This document shows, piece by piece, positions 35,850 through 46,494 of a DNA stretch of 64,000 bases; positions within the stretch are counted from its first letter, which is position 1, and each line of letters opens with the position of its first letter. Both the position numbers and the translations under genes were made by a program. The stretch comes from Psoroptes ovis (lineage: Eukaryota > Arthropoda > Arachnida > Sarcoptiformes > Psoroptidae). The stretch spans positions 622,501 through 686,500 of the forward strand of contig PQWQ01000024.1 in NCBI GenBank assembly GCA_002943765.1, given 5' to 3'. Under the pieces are notes generated by a model that saw only the letters and a program-made list of their open reading frames with translations, had not been told where the DNA came from and did not search any database.

Positions 35850-38782
35850 GTCCAGTGAATCATTAAACGACACCATTATGGACAATGATACGAATGATTC
35901 GATGAGAAAATCGGATAGATTTAATTTTAATTCAAGCGAAATCACCGAAGATAATGATTCAGACGTTGAAAATAATGATGATGATAATATTGAAGATGAT
36001 GATGATGACCCTATCATCGAAGATGATGATAATGATTCGATGGAACGAAATCGATTGAAAATAATCATCGAAGATGATAATAATGGTGATAATGACATCC
36101 ATAATGATAATGGTGATGATGATCAATTAAAAATAACCGCCAACGATATCAATAAACTACTGATTAATAATCGTTTCGATATTTATCGTCAATGTTTAAT
36201 CGATAGTGTTAATAATAATGATAATGGTCATGGTAAAGGTCATGTTAATGACCATAAAATCAATGATATCAATGATAACGATGATGACCATGACCGCAAT
36301 CAAGGTGGTGATCCTGATGAATCCGATATATCGATGATCGGCGGTGATAACAATGATTATCAGCGACAATTGGAACAAGATAAACGTGCCGTATATTCAC
36401 ATCCATTGTTTCCGCTGTTAGGTATGATTATCGTTGATTAATTAATTTTGATTCGAATTCGAAATTCGAATCCATTTTAATCATGATTCGATTTAATTCT
36501 ATTTCGACCCAATTTGTTCATTTTACTATAGCCCTGCTGTTTGAAAAATGTGAAATAGCCACACAATCAATGAATTTATTTGAATATGATTTAAATCTGA
36601 TCAAAAAATTCAACATTGAAATTAATGATTTTATTGAAAAACATTATCGTCATTGGCGGCAACCACCACCACCATCATCACCACCGCCAACGCAACAATA
36701 CGATCAACAAGATTCGAAGACTTTGGAGTCCAATAATCATTCAAATGTCGATCATCATCAACATCATCAACAACCTTATACATTTCTGACGAATAATGAT
36801 GAAGTTGATTCGCTGGTAAGTTGATACTGCCGAAGACATGACCATGCATCGATAGATCAAAGATCAGTGATTAGGCCAATTAATCAATTAAGTATAAGCT
36901 TAGATGACCATCGATTAATCGAACGCTGCCATTATCGTTGAAACCACTTCGTAATTGGTCGTAAATTTTAATTAATTCATTAATTTTATGTCTTTGTCCA
37001 TGTTTAGATGATCAAATCCATTCAAGTATTTCGTATACATCTGTTGGAATTGGAAAAAGTATCCGAATTGTGTCAAGATTTTTGTCAACGATACATTTGT
37101 GAGTACAATCAATCAATCAATTAATTTCGATGTCCACGAATGACTTAATTTGATATAATTCGATTTCCTTCCTCGTAGCATGTTTACGATCTAAAATGCG
37201 TTCCGATAACCTTATACGTAATGATAATCAAATGAATAATCATTTATTGAAAATAAATGGTAATAATGACCATAACCATCATCATCATAATCATTCATCG
37301 ATATCATCAACAACAACATCGACATCAACATCATCATCGACAGCATCACCACGATCATATGATTTTGATGATGATCAGGAAGATGCGGAAGATTTGGCCG
37401 AAGATGATCAGGATCATGATTCGAATATGAATGAAGACATTTCAAATGATTCGAATTCGAATCATGATGATCAACATGTAATCAATGAACATATTTATTG
37501 CTCAAATTCATCCACATCCACATCATCATCCGCATCATCAAGCTCATCTGACCATCATGAACAGTCTCAACCACCTCCACAGCAGCATCCGCAACATATC
37601 GAATCATCACCGATACAACCACCATCACCACCCTCACCATCATCATCGTCGCTGAAATCATCGAATCAATCATTCGAAATTTCAAATGATTTACCCCTGA
37701 TTGATGATGTGACATTGAAATCCGGTAATACGCCCACCAATATCATTAATAATTTCGATAACATTTCATCATCATTATCATCTTCGCTATCGAATATGTC
37801 CGCATCAACAACAACAATGATGATATCAGCTGATTTACATAAACAATTATTTTTATCCAAATGTTTTCATAATCATCAATTGCATCAACAATTATCAAAC
37901 ATATCAAATTGTGATTTGAATTTTAATTTTAATTTTAAGCCAAATAGCAGCAGCAATAAAGGTGTTGGTGATTCTGACCTTGAATCCAACGATGACGACG
38001 ACAATTTGGTCCAAGACCTTAGTCTGAAATCTCGATCATCATCAACCATTGATAATGGTACCATGGCCGAAGACCAAATGAGCGAAAATCATTCGAAATC
38101 AAAGTGTTCAATGGCCAAAGCCAAAACAGTCAGCCAAAAACAATCGAAACAACGATCAAAATCAGTGGCCAAACAGCGACCAGCAGTGACCGCAAACAAC
38201 ACGAGTAAACGTGGTGTACTACCGAAACATGCAACATCCATAATGCGTTTATGGCTATTTCAACATATCGTTGTAAGTTTGTTCAAATAGATTCAAATTC
38301 AGTTTGATTGAAATTAATTCGATTCTATTTGATCCAATTTAATTCAATCGATCCACCCGAATCCACCGAAGCACCCATATCCGACCGAAGATGAAAAACG
38401 TTCGATCGCATCGGAAACCAATCTAACGCTGTTACAAGTGAACAATTGGTTTATCAATGCACGTCGGCGAATATTGCAACCAATGTTGGATTCGGCAACT
38501 TCGGCCAATGGTCATCTGAAGAAATCATTATCATCGTCAAAAGCAGCTGTTTCACCATCATCAACCAAAACGATGACTGCTGATCCTGGATTAGATTTGA
38601 CCACATCAACATCGGCCACGTTGAATCGTCGAACGAAACGTAAACAATTGTCAACGGTGAAAGTATTGAAATTGGCCAAATCGTTCGATAAACACCAGGA
38701 GCAGCAGCAGCTAAAACAACGGCTATGGCCACAATCATTGGCCAATATCATACAGACTAATGATGTTAATTACAAGCATTGA
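35850..38782 (+). CDS. PKNOX: TALE homeobox protein PKNOX (Prep)
   Basis: PKNOX/Prep proteins are nuclear partners of PBX/Extradenticle. The exons are 35850-36421 (ATG at 35878), 36532-36815, 37008-37098, 37179-38272 and 38372-38782; phases agree and give 807 residues from that ATG. The MEIS/PKNOX N-terminal blocks are DKRAVYSHPLFPLL, ALLFEKCEIATQ, VFRIHLLELEKVSELC and SKMRSDNLIRND. The homeodomain (about 645-705) begins KRGVLPKHAT, has the TALE loop HPYPTEDE and helix 3 NNWFINARRR, and is followed by ILQPMLDSA. LWPQSLAN near the C-terminus matches the PKNOX block after the homeodomain. A 290-residue Asp/Ser/His-rich insert lies between the two domains. The frame stays open upstream to an acceptor at 35849, so a 5' exon may be missing. 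Confidence 0.93.
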
Positions 38783-38811
38783 TTAATCATGATTAATTAA
38801 TCGAATTTTAT

Positions 38812-39879
38812 TTAATTATTTTTCGATTTTGACGATTTGGATAATGTTGATGTTGATGACGATGGCATTGACAATGATTGACCAACAATTGTTTCCCGAT
38901 AATTTTGTTGTACAATTTTTTCACATGAATAAAGAAAATAAAGGCCAATACCTCTTAGGGTACTCATTGATAATACTTGTACAAATGCTCGAAATAATGA
39001 ACGACATGGCATCATACCTGAACAAAGGGTCGTAATAATAAAACCATCAAAACCAATGGTCGAAATGAATTGATTCATCAAACAATCTTTTAATGATTTA
39101 CGGGCAACATCCAAAGGTTTAAAGAGGCCAGCTTTACCTGAAATTAGCTCGGTTATTCGTGGTTTACCAATTTGTTCATTCTTGTATCCAGGTGTATCGG
39201 TATCGGGTGGAAACGAAACGGTCACCGATATGTTATGCGGCTTCAGTTCCATGTCCAGGGTTTCAGCCAAGCCGATCAGGGCGAATTTTGATGCAGAATA
39301 TGCTGCATAACCGTATAGGCCAAACACTCCGGCTATGGATGAAAAGATCATTATTCGAGAATTATCATTAGGGTTCGTCTGTTTTTTCAATGATTTCAAA
39401 CAAGTTTTAATCGTATTCACTGTGCCGAAATAGTTGACATTCATCATTCGATGAAAATCTTCAATCGAACAATCGTTGAATGTCCGTGCGATAGCATTAC
39501 CAGCACAACAAATCAAAAGGTCAATCGGACCAGATTGTCGGTCAACATTTTCGATTATCTGCTCCAATTTCGCGACATTTGGATCAGCTAAATCAACCGA
39601 ACAACATTGAATACTTTGCTTATGATGATTCGATGAACAAAGTGATTCCAACTCGCGCTGGACCCGCTGTAAATCCGCTTGATTACGTGCCAAAACCGTA
39701 ACGTTTGAACCATTTTGGACACAAATTTTGGCCATTTCATACCCAATACCTTTCGTACCGCCCGTAATCAATACATGGCGGCCATTTAGCTTTCGGAAAC
39801 AATTCAACGATTCATACCATTCATATATGGCCAACGATGCTAAAATCATCGCGATCGATATGATAATTTCGAATATCAT
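38812..39879 (-). CDS. KDSR: 3-ketodihydrosphingosine reductase (KDSR)
   Basis: KDSR reduces 3-ketodihydrosphingosine to dihydrosphingosine with NADPH, the second step of sphingolipid synthesis, facing the cytosol on the ER. This intronless 355-residue short-chain dehydrogenase starts with a membrane anchor (residues 2-19). The Rossmann motif TGGTKGIG is at 39-46, the CCAGNA motif near 124-129 and the catalytic YSASK at 194-198, with serines at 180-181 before it. The segment SFPPDTDTPGYKNE is the KDSR signature that separates it from other SDRs. A C-terminal hydrophobic region is followed by a Ser/Lys-rich tail. The stop codon overlaps an AATAAA signal (38807-38812), and the gene is convergent with PKNOX. 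Confidence 0.93.
   Translation of the reverse strand: MIFEIIISIAMILASLAIYEWYESLNCFRKLNGRHVLITGGTKGIGYEMAKICVQNGSNVTVLARNQADLQRVQRELESLCSSNHHKQSIQCCSVDLADPNVAKLEQIIENVDRQSGPIDLLICCAGNAIARTFNDCSIEDFHRMMNVNYFGTVNTIKTCLKSLKKQTNPNDNSRIMIFSSIAGVFGLYGYAAYSASKFALIGLAETLDMELKPHNISVTVSFPPDTDTPGYKNEQIGKPRITELISGKAGLFKPLDVARKSLKDCLMNQFISTIGFDGFIITTLCSGMMPCRSLFRAFVQVLSMSTLRGIGLYFLYSCEKIVQQNYRETIVGQSLSMPSSSTSTLSKSSKSKNN
38928..38933 (+). promoter_or_regulatory. Probable PKNOX polyadenylation signal
   Basis: AATAAA lies 146 nt after the PKNOX stop and is the first canonical signal there. It lies inside the antisense of the KDSR coding region. Confidence 0.5.
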
Positions 39880-39967
39880 CGTTATTTGGGCTGATTTTTC
39901 ATGAAAAATTCAAAAAATTCAAAAATCATATGATTTTGAATGAGTTTGAAAATGATTTGGATTTCTA

Positions 39968-39982
39968 CCGACAGATGGCGCT
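39968..39982 (+). promoter_or_regulatory. AGATGGCGC motif upstream of KDSR
   Basis: CCGACAGATGGCGCT lies about 90 bp upstream of the KDSR start codon. It shares the AGATGGC core with copies near 14546, 15358 and 46250. It resembles YY1/Pho or CTCF motifs; binding is inferred. Confidence 0.4.
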
Positions 39983-40778
39983 CAAAATGTTTTAAAACTC
40001 CTCTTTTTTTCAAAACATTCGATTGTTGTCGCTGTTGTCATTGTTGTTGATGTTTTTCTGGCCATTTAAACAATTGAAAAAACAAAAACAAACAAATAAA
40101 TGAAAGTGAATTAATCAAATCCATCAAATTAATCAAAACATCAAAGAAAATGAGCCGAAAATCAACCGAAATCAATGAAAATCAACTTAAATCAACCAAA
40201 ATCTCATAAATTATCATTGAATTTGATGGATTATCGCCACAAACATCGATTAAATGATAAAACAATCAATTAATCACATTTAAAACTTGAAAATTTGAAA
40301 TTTTCAAGATATTCCTTTAATATTCAAAGAGTTTCTACTTGTAAGTCATTCATTCAATTCACAAATCATTCAATTTCTATGTTTTAAACTGTGTAAATTC
40401 AAACTTTGAATCAATCATTTCGAGAAAATAACCTGATCAATTGTTCAAGCATTCATCTTTGATTCGTCGAAATTCTTTCGAATTTAAAAATTTTCAAAAA
40501 TTTCAAATCAAATTAAACGATTATTGACTTTTTCAAAGAAAAGCAAAACCAAATAATAATAAATAATGCTTATTATGATAATGATGAATGTTACTTTCAT
40601 CATCTTCCAGATCATTGAATTGAAAATTTTAAAATTCAACAAAATGAATGAATGAATGAATACCCGAACCACCAACGCATTTGATTTGATTTAAAATATT
40701 TGTTGTTTTGTGTTGTTTTTTAATTCAAATACATGAATATAGTATCTGTGTGTAGTTCAATTTAATTCAATTTTTTTA

Positions 40779-40859
40779 TTGGGTTGTCCCATAAGTTCTT
40801 GCCGTTTTTCAAGTTTTTTTTTCATTAGAAAAATGGCAAGAACTTATGGGACAACCTAA
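40779..40859. mobile_element. mariner-type MITE, subfamily A
   Basis: TTGGGTTGTCC...GGACAACCTAA, A-type arms. Confidence 0.87.
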
Positions 40860-41371
40860 TATAAAATTTTTAATTCAATTTCATTTCAAATATTTTATTT
40901 TTGTTTTTGATCAAAAACAAAAACAAAATATTTCACTGTTTATTGGCCCTAAAGAAAATATTTTCTTGAAATATTTTGATCATTTTACTCCTGCCATTAT
41001 CATCATCATCAACAACAACAGCAGCACATATTGTTGAAGAATTTTCGAACCAGATTTGTAGAAAATGATTTTATTAACACAGAAAAATATATCAAAATGT
41101 AAATAACTCAAATAAAGTGATATGATGAAGATGATGACATTATTAAAGTAACCAACTCTGTTGTTATCGATTTGTATGCCCTTTTATACTCAATTTATTG
41201 TCAAAACATGCCAACTGAGTGTATGTGACTCAGATGTTACTCAGTTGTATGAATTGACTTGAATTACTGTGTTGTCTCAATGACAACCTTCAATATTAAC
41301 CCTGACAGCGATACGACTCGAAATAGCTCATTTAATCTGCAACAATATTCGGGTATATATTCGGGTATAAA

Positions 41372-41451
41372 ATAGGTTGTCCCATAAGTTCTTGCCGTTT
41401 TTTGAATGGAAAAAAAATTAAAAAACGGCAAGAACTTATGGGACAACCTAA
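41372..41451. mobile_element. mariner-type MITE, subfamily A
   Basis: ATAGGTTGTCC...GGACAACCTAA, A-type arms. Confidence 0.87.
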
Positions 41452-41960
41452 TATTATGGGAATTTTGCCCCAAATTTCAATTTTTACTTTCACTTTTTGT
41501 GTGATTTGATTTGTTTTGATTTCAATTTTATTCAAGTTTTATTTTCAATCATTTCTATTCAATTTCTTCAATTCAATTCTCAATTTTCAATTCAAAAAGT
41601 CTAATACTCAAAGACAACCAACAAATATCAACGAAAACAAATAACACAAAGATATTTTCGTATTTTTAGCTTTCAAAAATTTGTTTAGTTTATTTTTGTA
41701 CTTTGTGTTCTGTACAAAGCACAAAAGTGCTTGTGAATAATGTTATTCAACGAAAAAAAAAAAAAAAAAAAACAATCAAATCTTGTGAAATAATAATAAT
41801 CTTGTGAATGAATACAGTGCATTGGACATGTGATCAACAAATAATATATTTTAAATATCATCATCATGATCATCATTGAATAACACCTATGAAATTTTTC
41901 CATTTCAATTTTTTCCATTTCACATGTATTCATATAACAATATTCCCACATACACAAATA

Positions 41961-42040
41961 TTGGGTTGTCCCATAAGTTCTTGCCGTTTTTCTCATAATT
42001 CCCTACCATATAATCGGCAAGAACTTATGGGACAACCTAA
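41961..42040 (+). mobile_element. mariner-type MITE, chimeric A/C
   Basis: TTGGGTTGTCC with an A-type left arm (GCCGTTTTTC) joined to a C-type right half (CCATATAATCGGC). Confidence 0.83.
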
Positions 42041-42316
42041 ATATATCCGATGGCCAAAAACATTTTATTTTTATTTTTATTATTTTGAAAACAATAATAG
42101 ACTTTACAAACAGCAATTTTCAACATTGATTTAACGCCCGTTTTGGCCTAAATTTTTGCTGTTATTATTATTATTATTGTTTGTTTGATGAAAATAATAT
42201 TAATAATAATATTAACCATTATTATCATCGTAGACTCTCATAGAAATCAGAAAAAATTGAAAAAATAAATGAAAATAAAATGAAATAAAATAAAATCGCC
42301 ATCATTTTGAAAAATA

Positions 42317-42397
42317 TTAGGCTGTTGTCCGAAAAATTCATTCGGCTTAATCAATAGAATTGTTCATGAAAAGCGGCCAGAACTTTTCGGACAAGCA
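42317..42397 (+). mobile_element. mariner-type MITE, subfamily B
   Basis: TTAGGCTGTTGTCC (3-bp insertion near the tip) with a B interior; the right end has decayed to GGACAAGC. Confidence 0.8.
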
Positions 42398-42605
42398 AAA
42401 ATATTTCTCTTCAAATTTTGATTCAAATAAAATATTTTTTGGTTTAATTTCAATACAACAAATCATAATAAATAATACAACAACAACAGCAACAACAACA
42501 ACTTTCAATTTCTTTCTTTCTTTGTTCCTGTCTCTTCTAACCACCATCAGCTGCAGCAGCAGCCGAAGAAAAATAGAAGAAATCATTTTCATAATACCTG
42601 AAATA

Positions 42606-42687
42606 TTAGCTTGTCCCATAAGTTTTCGCCGTTTTTTTCAATTCATTTTCATTCGAAAAACGGCAAGAACTTATGGGACAACCTGAA
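42606..42687. mobile_element. mariner-type MITE, subfamily A
   Basis: TTAGCTTGTCC...GGACAACCTGAA, A-type arms. Confidence 0.86.
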
Positions 42688-43811
42688 ATATCTTTTGAAA
42701 TACCATAAATATATGCATACACATTTACCATTTTGGTTTAAAATTAGGCATAATTTTTCTCCCGTTGCTTTGTTTTCCGCATTGTCGAGACATTAATTGA
42801 AAAAAAAAATTTTCAATTTCTTTTCAATTGAAATTTTGTGTTCACCAAAAATAAGTTATTTAAGACCGAAAAATATACGAGTAAATAAGTCTAAATACAA
42901 ATGAAAATATAATCCGGTAAGTCTATTTTGAACAATTTTTGATATCAAAAATTTGATTCAATTGATTTTTCACTCGTAGCGTAATTTCAGTGCAAATATA
43001 TTTAGCTCGTAGCTCGTAGTCAAAAATAATGCTGAATCAATAATAATAATGCTATGAACACACACAGCCACCAATTCAAATGAACATAATTCAATTCAAT
43101 CACCATTCAAAATTTAGCCAACGAACAACGGCCAAATACATTCGAAAATTTTTTTCGTTCAAATTAAACTTATTCGAACAAGCTTTGATTCATTCATTGA
43201 TTTCATTGATTTCAAGAAAATACTTTGATTTGAATTGAAATTGAAATCGTCCTCACATAGAGTAACATTCATTCAAGTATCATTCATAGAAAATTGTCGT
43301 CATCATCATTCAATTCAATCATTCATCAATTCAATTCATTCAATCATTCATCAATTCATTTATTCAATTCATTCATTGATTTGTTATATTTTGCTGTTGT
43401 TGTTGTTCTGCTGTATGTATTTATGTATTCATATGTTCATATTTATGTATTCATATGTTCATATCTCATCGTATGAATTTCCTCTAAATTAGTCTGTGCT
43501 TATATTATCATCAACAACAACAACGATTAGCATCATCGATTCAACACTAATCAATTCAACACTAATCAATTCCAAATAATCAAAATAATTAATCAAAGAA
43601 AAAACCATTCATTGATTATCATCGTCTTATTTTCTATGATTTATTTGTGCTTATTTCAAAAATATTTGATAAGTAATTTGATTTTTGGTTCATTTTGATT
43701 GTCCGTATACGATAAACAATCGAAAATATCGAGTATCTCAGCGAAACAACAACAAAAGCGAAAATTTCAAATATTTCACAGACACTTTGATTCTCAAAGC
43801 TCATCTCTGTA

Positions 43812-44289
43812 ATGGATTATAAAGATCGTATCGAAGTAAATCAATTGATCAAAGAGAAAATCAATGAACGTATTACGAAACGTGAAACACTGAAACAAGA
43901 ATTACGTCGACTGAATAATTGCCGCGTACAAATTGAATGTCAAATTAATGATCAACATAAAAATTTACATTGTGTATGTATCATCAATGAATGTTTGATT
44001 ATTTTTATGTTTTGAATAATTTTCATTTTACTCCAATCATAGATGGGCATGAAAATTGATGACCCTATCTATGATAGCCGTTTAAATGAGCTGGATGATT
44101 CGATGCGTACCAAAGCAAATCAATCACGTGATAGAATTTATGGTAAGTATTTCATTGAATTTCTTGGATTTTTCATTTGAAAATTGACTCATTTTTGTTT
44201 TCTCTGTTCCCGTAGATTTACGCAAAGAACTCGATGTCGTATTGAATGATATTAAATCTACTTTTATCGAATATAATAAGTTATTATGA
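43812..44289 (+). CDS. Small coiled-coil protein, family not recognised
   Basis: Three short exons (43812-43973, 44043-44142, 44216-44289) with clean GT-AG sites and phases 0 and 1 encode 111 residues. The first exon is strongly charged and helical (RIEVNQLIKEKINERITKR), with heptad-like spacing. A short linker (MGMKIDDPIYDSRLNELDD) follows, then a second helix (DLRKELDVVLNDIKSTFIEY). There is no signal peptide or membrane segment. Size and the two-helix plan fit a subunit of a multi-coiled-coil complex, but I cannot name a family. The gene ends 335 bp before the SMYD4 ATG on the same strand. Confidence 0.72.
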
Positions 44290-44624
44290 TCGTTCATCGA
44301 TTATTTTATGGTATCATCCTTATCATTCAAAAATTTGGTGCTCATTATCCATCAAAGTGATCTAATCCATAGACATTCATTGATTATTTGAACATTTTTT
44401 TATTTGTTTTTCGTATTTTGTATTTTTTGTTATGTTTTTTTTATTATTTTCTATTTTATAATTATTATCATTATAAATATGACTGATTGAAATTAATTAA
44501 TTGTCAAATAAAATCTGTTTGTACATTGACAACGAAAAAAATACTTTCTTTGTATAAACTGGTCTTTTTTCTTTTGGTAAACACATGTTTGAATTTTGAA
44601 ATTTTTTTTCCAAAAAAAAAAATT

Positions 44625-46175
44625 ATGACAACAATTGATCATGATTTAGATTGGTTTAATTATATTCAATCGAATATTTTTAAAAATGAAAATGGTGAAT
44701 CAAAGCTACCAGATCCGAAATCATTGAATAAATTGCTAAAGAATTTTATTGATAAAATAATTGAGAAATGTCAACGATCAAATAATAATGGTAAAAATCG
44801 TGTAAAATCAATTGATTATCGTTTGAAAGGTAATGAAAAATTTCAACAAAAATCATATGATGAATGTCTTCATCTTTATAGTCAATCATTGTTATATGCA
44901 CCTGTTATAATGATGTCAAACGATGATAATCAAACTAATGGCGATAATGAGCTATTAGCATTAGCATATAATAATCGATCATCAGCAAATTATTACCTCG
45001 ATAATTTCAAACGATCATTGAATGATATTGAAATGGCATTGAAATTTGGTTATTCGAAATTTAAATCATCAAAAAGATTACGAGAACGTCAAGCAAAATG
45101 TTTAATACGATTGAATCGTTTGAAAGAAGCTCAATCTATTTGTAATGAATTCGACATTGATTGTGGATTGATTTCGAAGAAAATCAATACAACTCATGAT
45201 GACCAAGAAATAACTGAAAATAACGTCGATGAAAATGGCTGCTTTTCATTGAAATGTTGCCTAAAACACTCGGAAAAATATGGTCGTGGTGTATATTGCA
45301 ATGATGACAGTGCTGTGATCTATCCAAATGAAATTATTTTGATTGAAAAACCATATGCAGCTGTGCTGTTGCCGCATTGTGAACGAAAATATTGTCATAA
45401 TTGTTGCCGGAAAATCAAAATGAATCAATTTGAACCATGTTTCCATTGTACAAATGTAATTTATTGTTCAATCGATTGTCAAAATAATTCATTTCATCAA
45501 TATGAATGCGAAATTTTGAAATTTTTATGGCAATTCGGCATTGGTCACTTGGCATTGCGATTAATGTTGATTACCGATCTGAAATCGATTATTGAGTGCC
45601 GCAACATCTTTAAAAATGATGATTCTGACCGAAATTTACGAATATTTCGACAATTAAATCGTTCAGAATTACCATCCCACTATCAAACATTATATTCATT
45701 ACAAACCCATGAAAATAAATTCGATCCATATGATCAGATTTATTATCGTTTAACATCGGAATTAATCGTTAATTTATTGATAAGAATGAAAGTATACTGT
45801 GATATCAACGAAGAAGAAACGAAACAAATATTGATCAATGTTTGTTATCGTCATCTATTGCAGATAATCATAAATTCTCATACAATTTCCAATCGAATCA
45901 ATGATGATGATGATGATAATGGTGGCAAGAATTCTGATAAAATTCCGATCGCAACAGCATTCTATCCATCATTATCATTGATAAATCATAGCTGTAAGCC
46001 GAACATCAGTATTGAATATCGAAATGGTAATGAATGTTTGATTAAATCAATCAAAACCATACGATCGAATGAACAAATTTTCAATTGTTATGTTGATCCT
46101 GAAATTCCCGTGGATCAACGTCATAAATTATTGCAGGAACAATATTTTTTTGAATGTAATTGTGAAAATGATTAA
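44625..46175 (+). CDS. SMYD4: SET and MYND domain protein, SMYD4-like
   Basis: This is a single-exon, 516-residue protein with the SMYD4 plan of TPR-like repeats, a split SET domain and a MYND zinc finger. The N-terminal TPR region holds RLKGNEKFQQKSYDECLHLY and LALAYNNRSSANYYL. SET begins at GRGVYCNDDSAV and is interrupted by the MYND finger (CERKYCHNCC ... CFHCTNVIYCSIDC ... YEC). It resumes with FYPSLSLINHSCKPN near residue 455, the cofactor-binding NHS motif, and ends with the post-SET CNC. The family methylates lysines; SMYD4 targets are little known. The frame is open for 46 codons before this ATG, but that part has no Met and is low-complexity. Length is shorter than vertebrate SMYD4 (about 800), mainly in the C-terminal TPR part. 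Confidence 0.88.
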   Translation: MTTIDHDLDWFNYIQSNIFKNENGESKLPDPKSLNKLLKNFIDKIIEKCQRSNNNGKNRVKSIDYRLKGNEKFQQKSYDECLHLYSQSLLYAPVIMMSNDDNQTNGDNELLALAYNNRSSANYYLDNFKRSLNDIEMALKFGYSKFKSSKRLRERQAKCLIRLNRLKEAQSICNEFDIDCGLISKKINTTHDDQEITENNVDENGCFSLKCCLKHSEKYGRGVYCNDDSAVIYPNEIILIEKPYAAVLLPHCERKYCHNCCRKIKMNQFEPCFHCTNVIYCSIDCQNNSFHQYECEILKFLWQFGIGHLALRLMLITDLKSIIECRNIFKNDDSDRNLRIFRQLNRSELPSHYQTLYSLQTHENKFDPYDQIYYRLTSELIVNLLIRMKVYCDINEEETKQILINVCYRHLLQIIINSHTISNRINDDDDDNGGKNSDKIPIATAFYPSLSLINHSCKPNISIEYRNGNECLIKSIKTIRSNEQIFNCYVDPEIPVDQRHKLLQEQYFFECNCEND

Positions 46176-46494
46176 AAAATGAATCAATTAAATATTTTGT
46201 ATTTAAAAATTTCAAAAATTTTAAAAAATCATGTTTCTAAATTTCGCCAATAGATGGCGTCACAAGACACTTTTGTTTACATCTCTTTTAAATCAAAAAA
46301 AAAATTGAAATTAAAAAACTTGATTATAATGATCATGCGATTTGATGATCTTGATATTGATCACATCATTCATATATCAATCAATATATTCAAAACATCT
46401 TCAAAGTGATCACATCATCTGTATGTTTTGAGGTGTCTCTTTATCAAAAGCTGCTTGATTCGATTCGGTTTTTTAATTGAATTTTACATACAAA
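46176..46494. promoter_or_regulatory. SMYD4 3' side / ALDH6A1 promoter with AGATGGCG motif
   Basis: These 319 bp contain CCAATAGATGGCGTCAC at 46246-46262, another copy of the recurring AGATGGC motif, about 240 bp upstream of the ALDH6A1 ATG. No other gene is visible. Confidence 0.4.

Larger units (their letters stand above)
39880..43811. other. Gene-poor interval between KDSR and the coiled-coil gene
   Basis: About 3.9 kb without a supported gene. The left end should be the KDSR promoter. The rest is AT-rich sequence with five mariner-type MITEs between 40.78 and 42.69 kb, a 20-A run near 41.76 kb, and ATTCATTCA-type runs at 43300-43380. The short frames seen here are mostly MITE arms. Confidence 0.5.
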
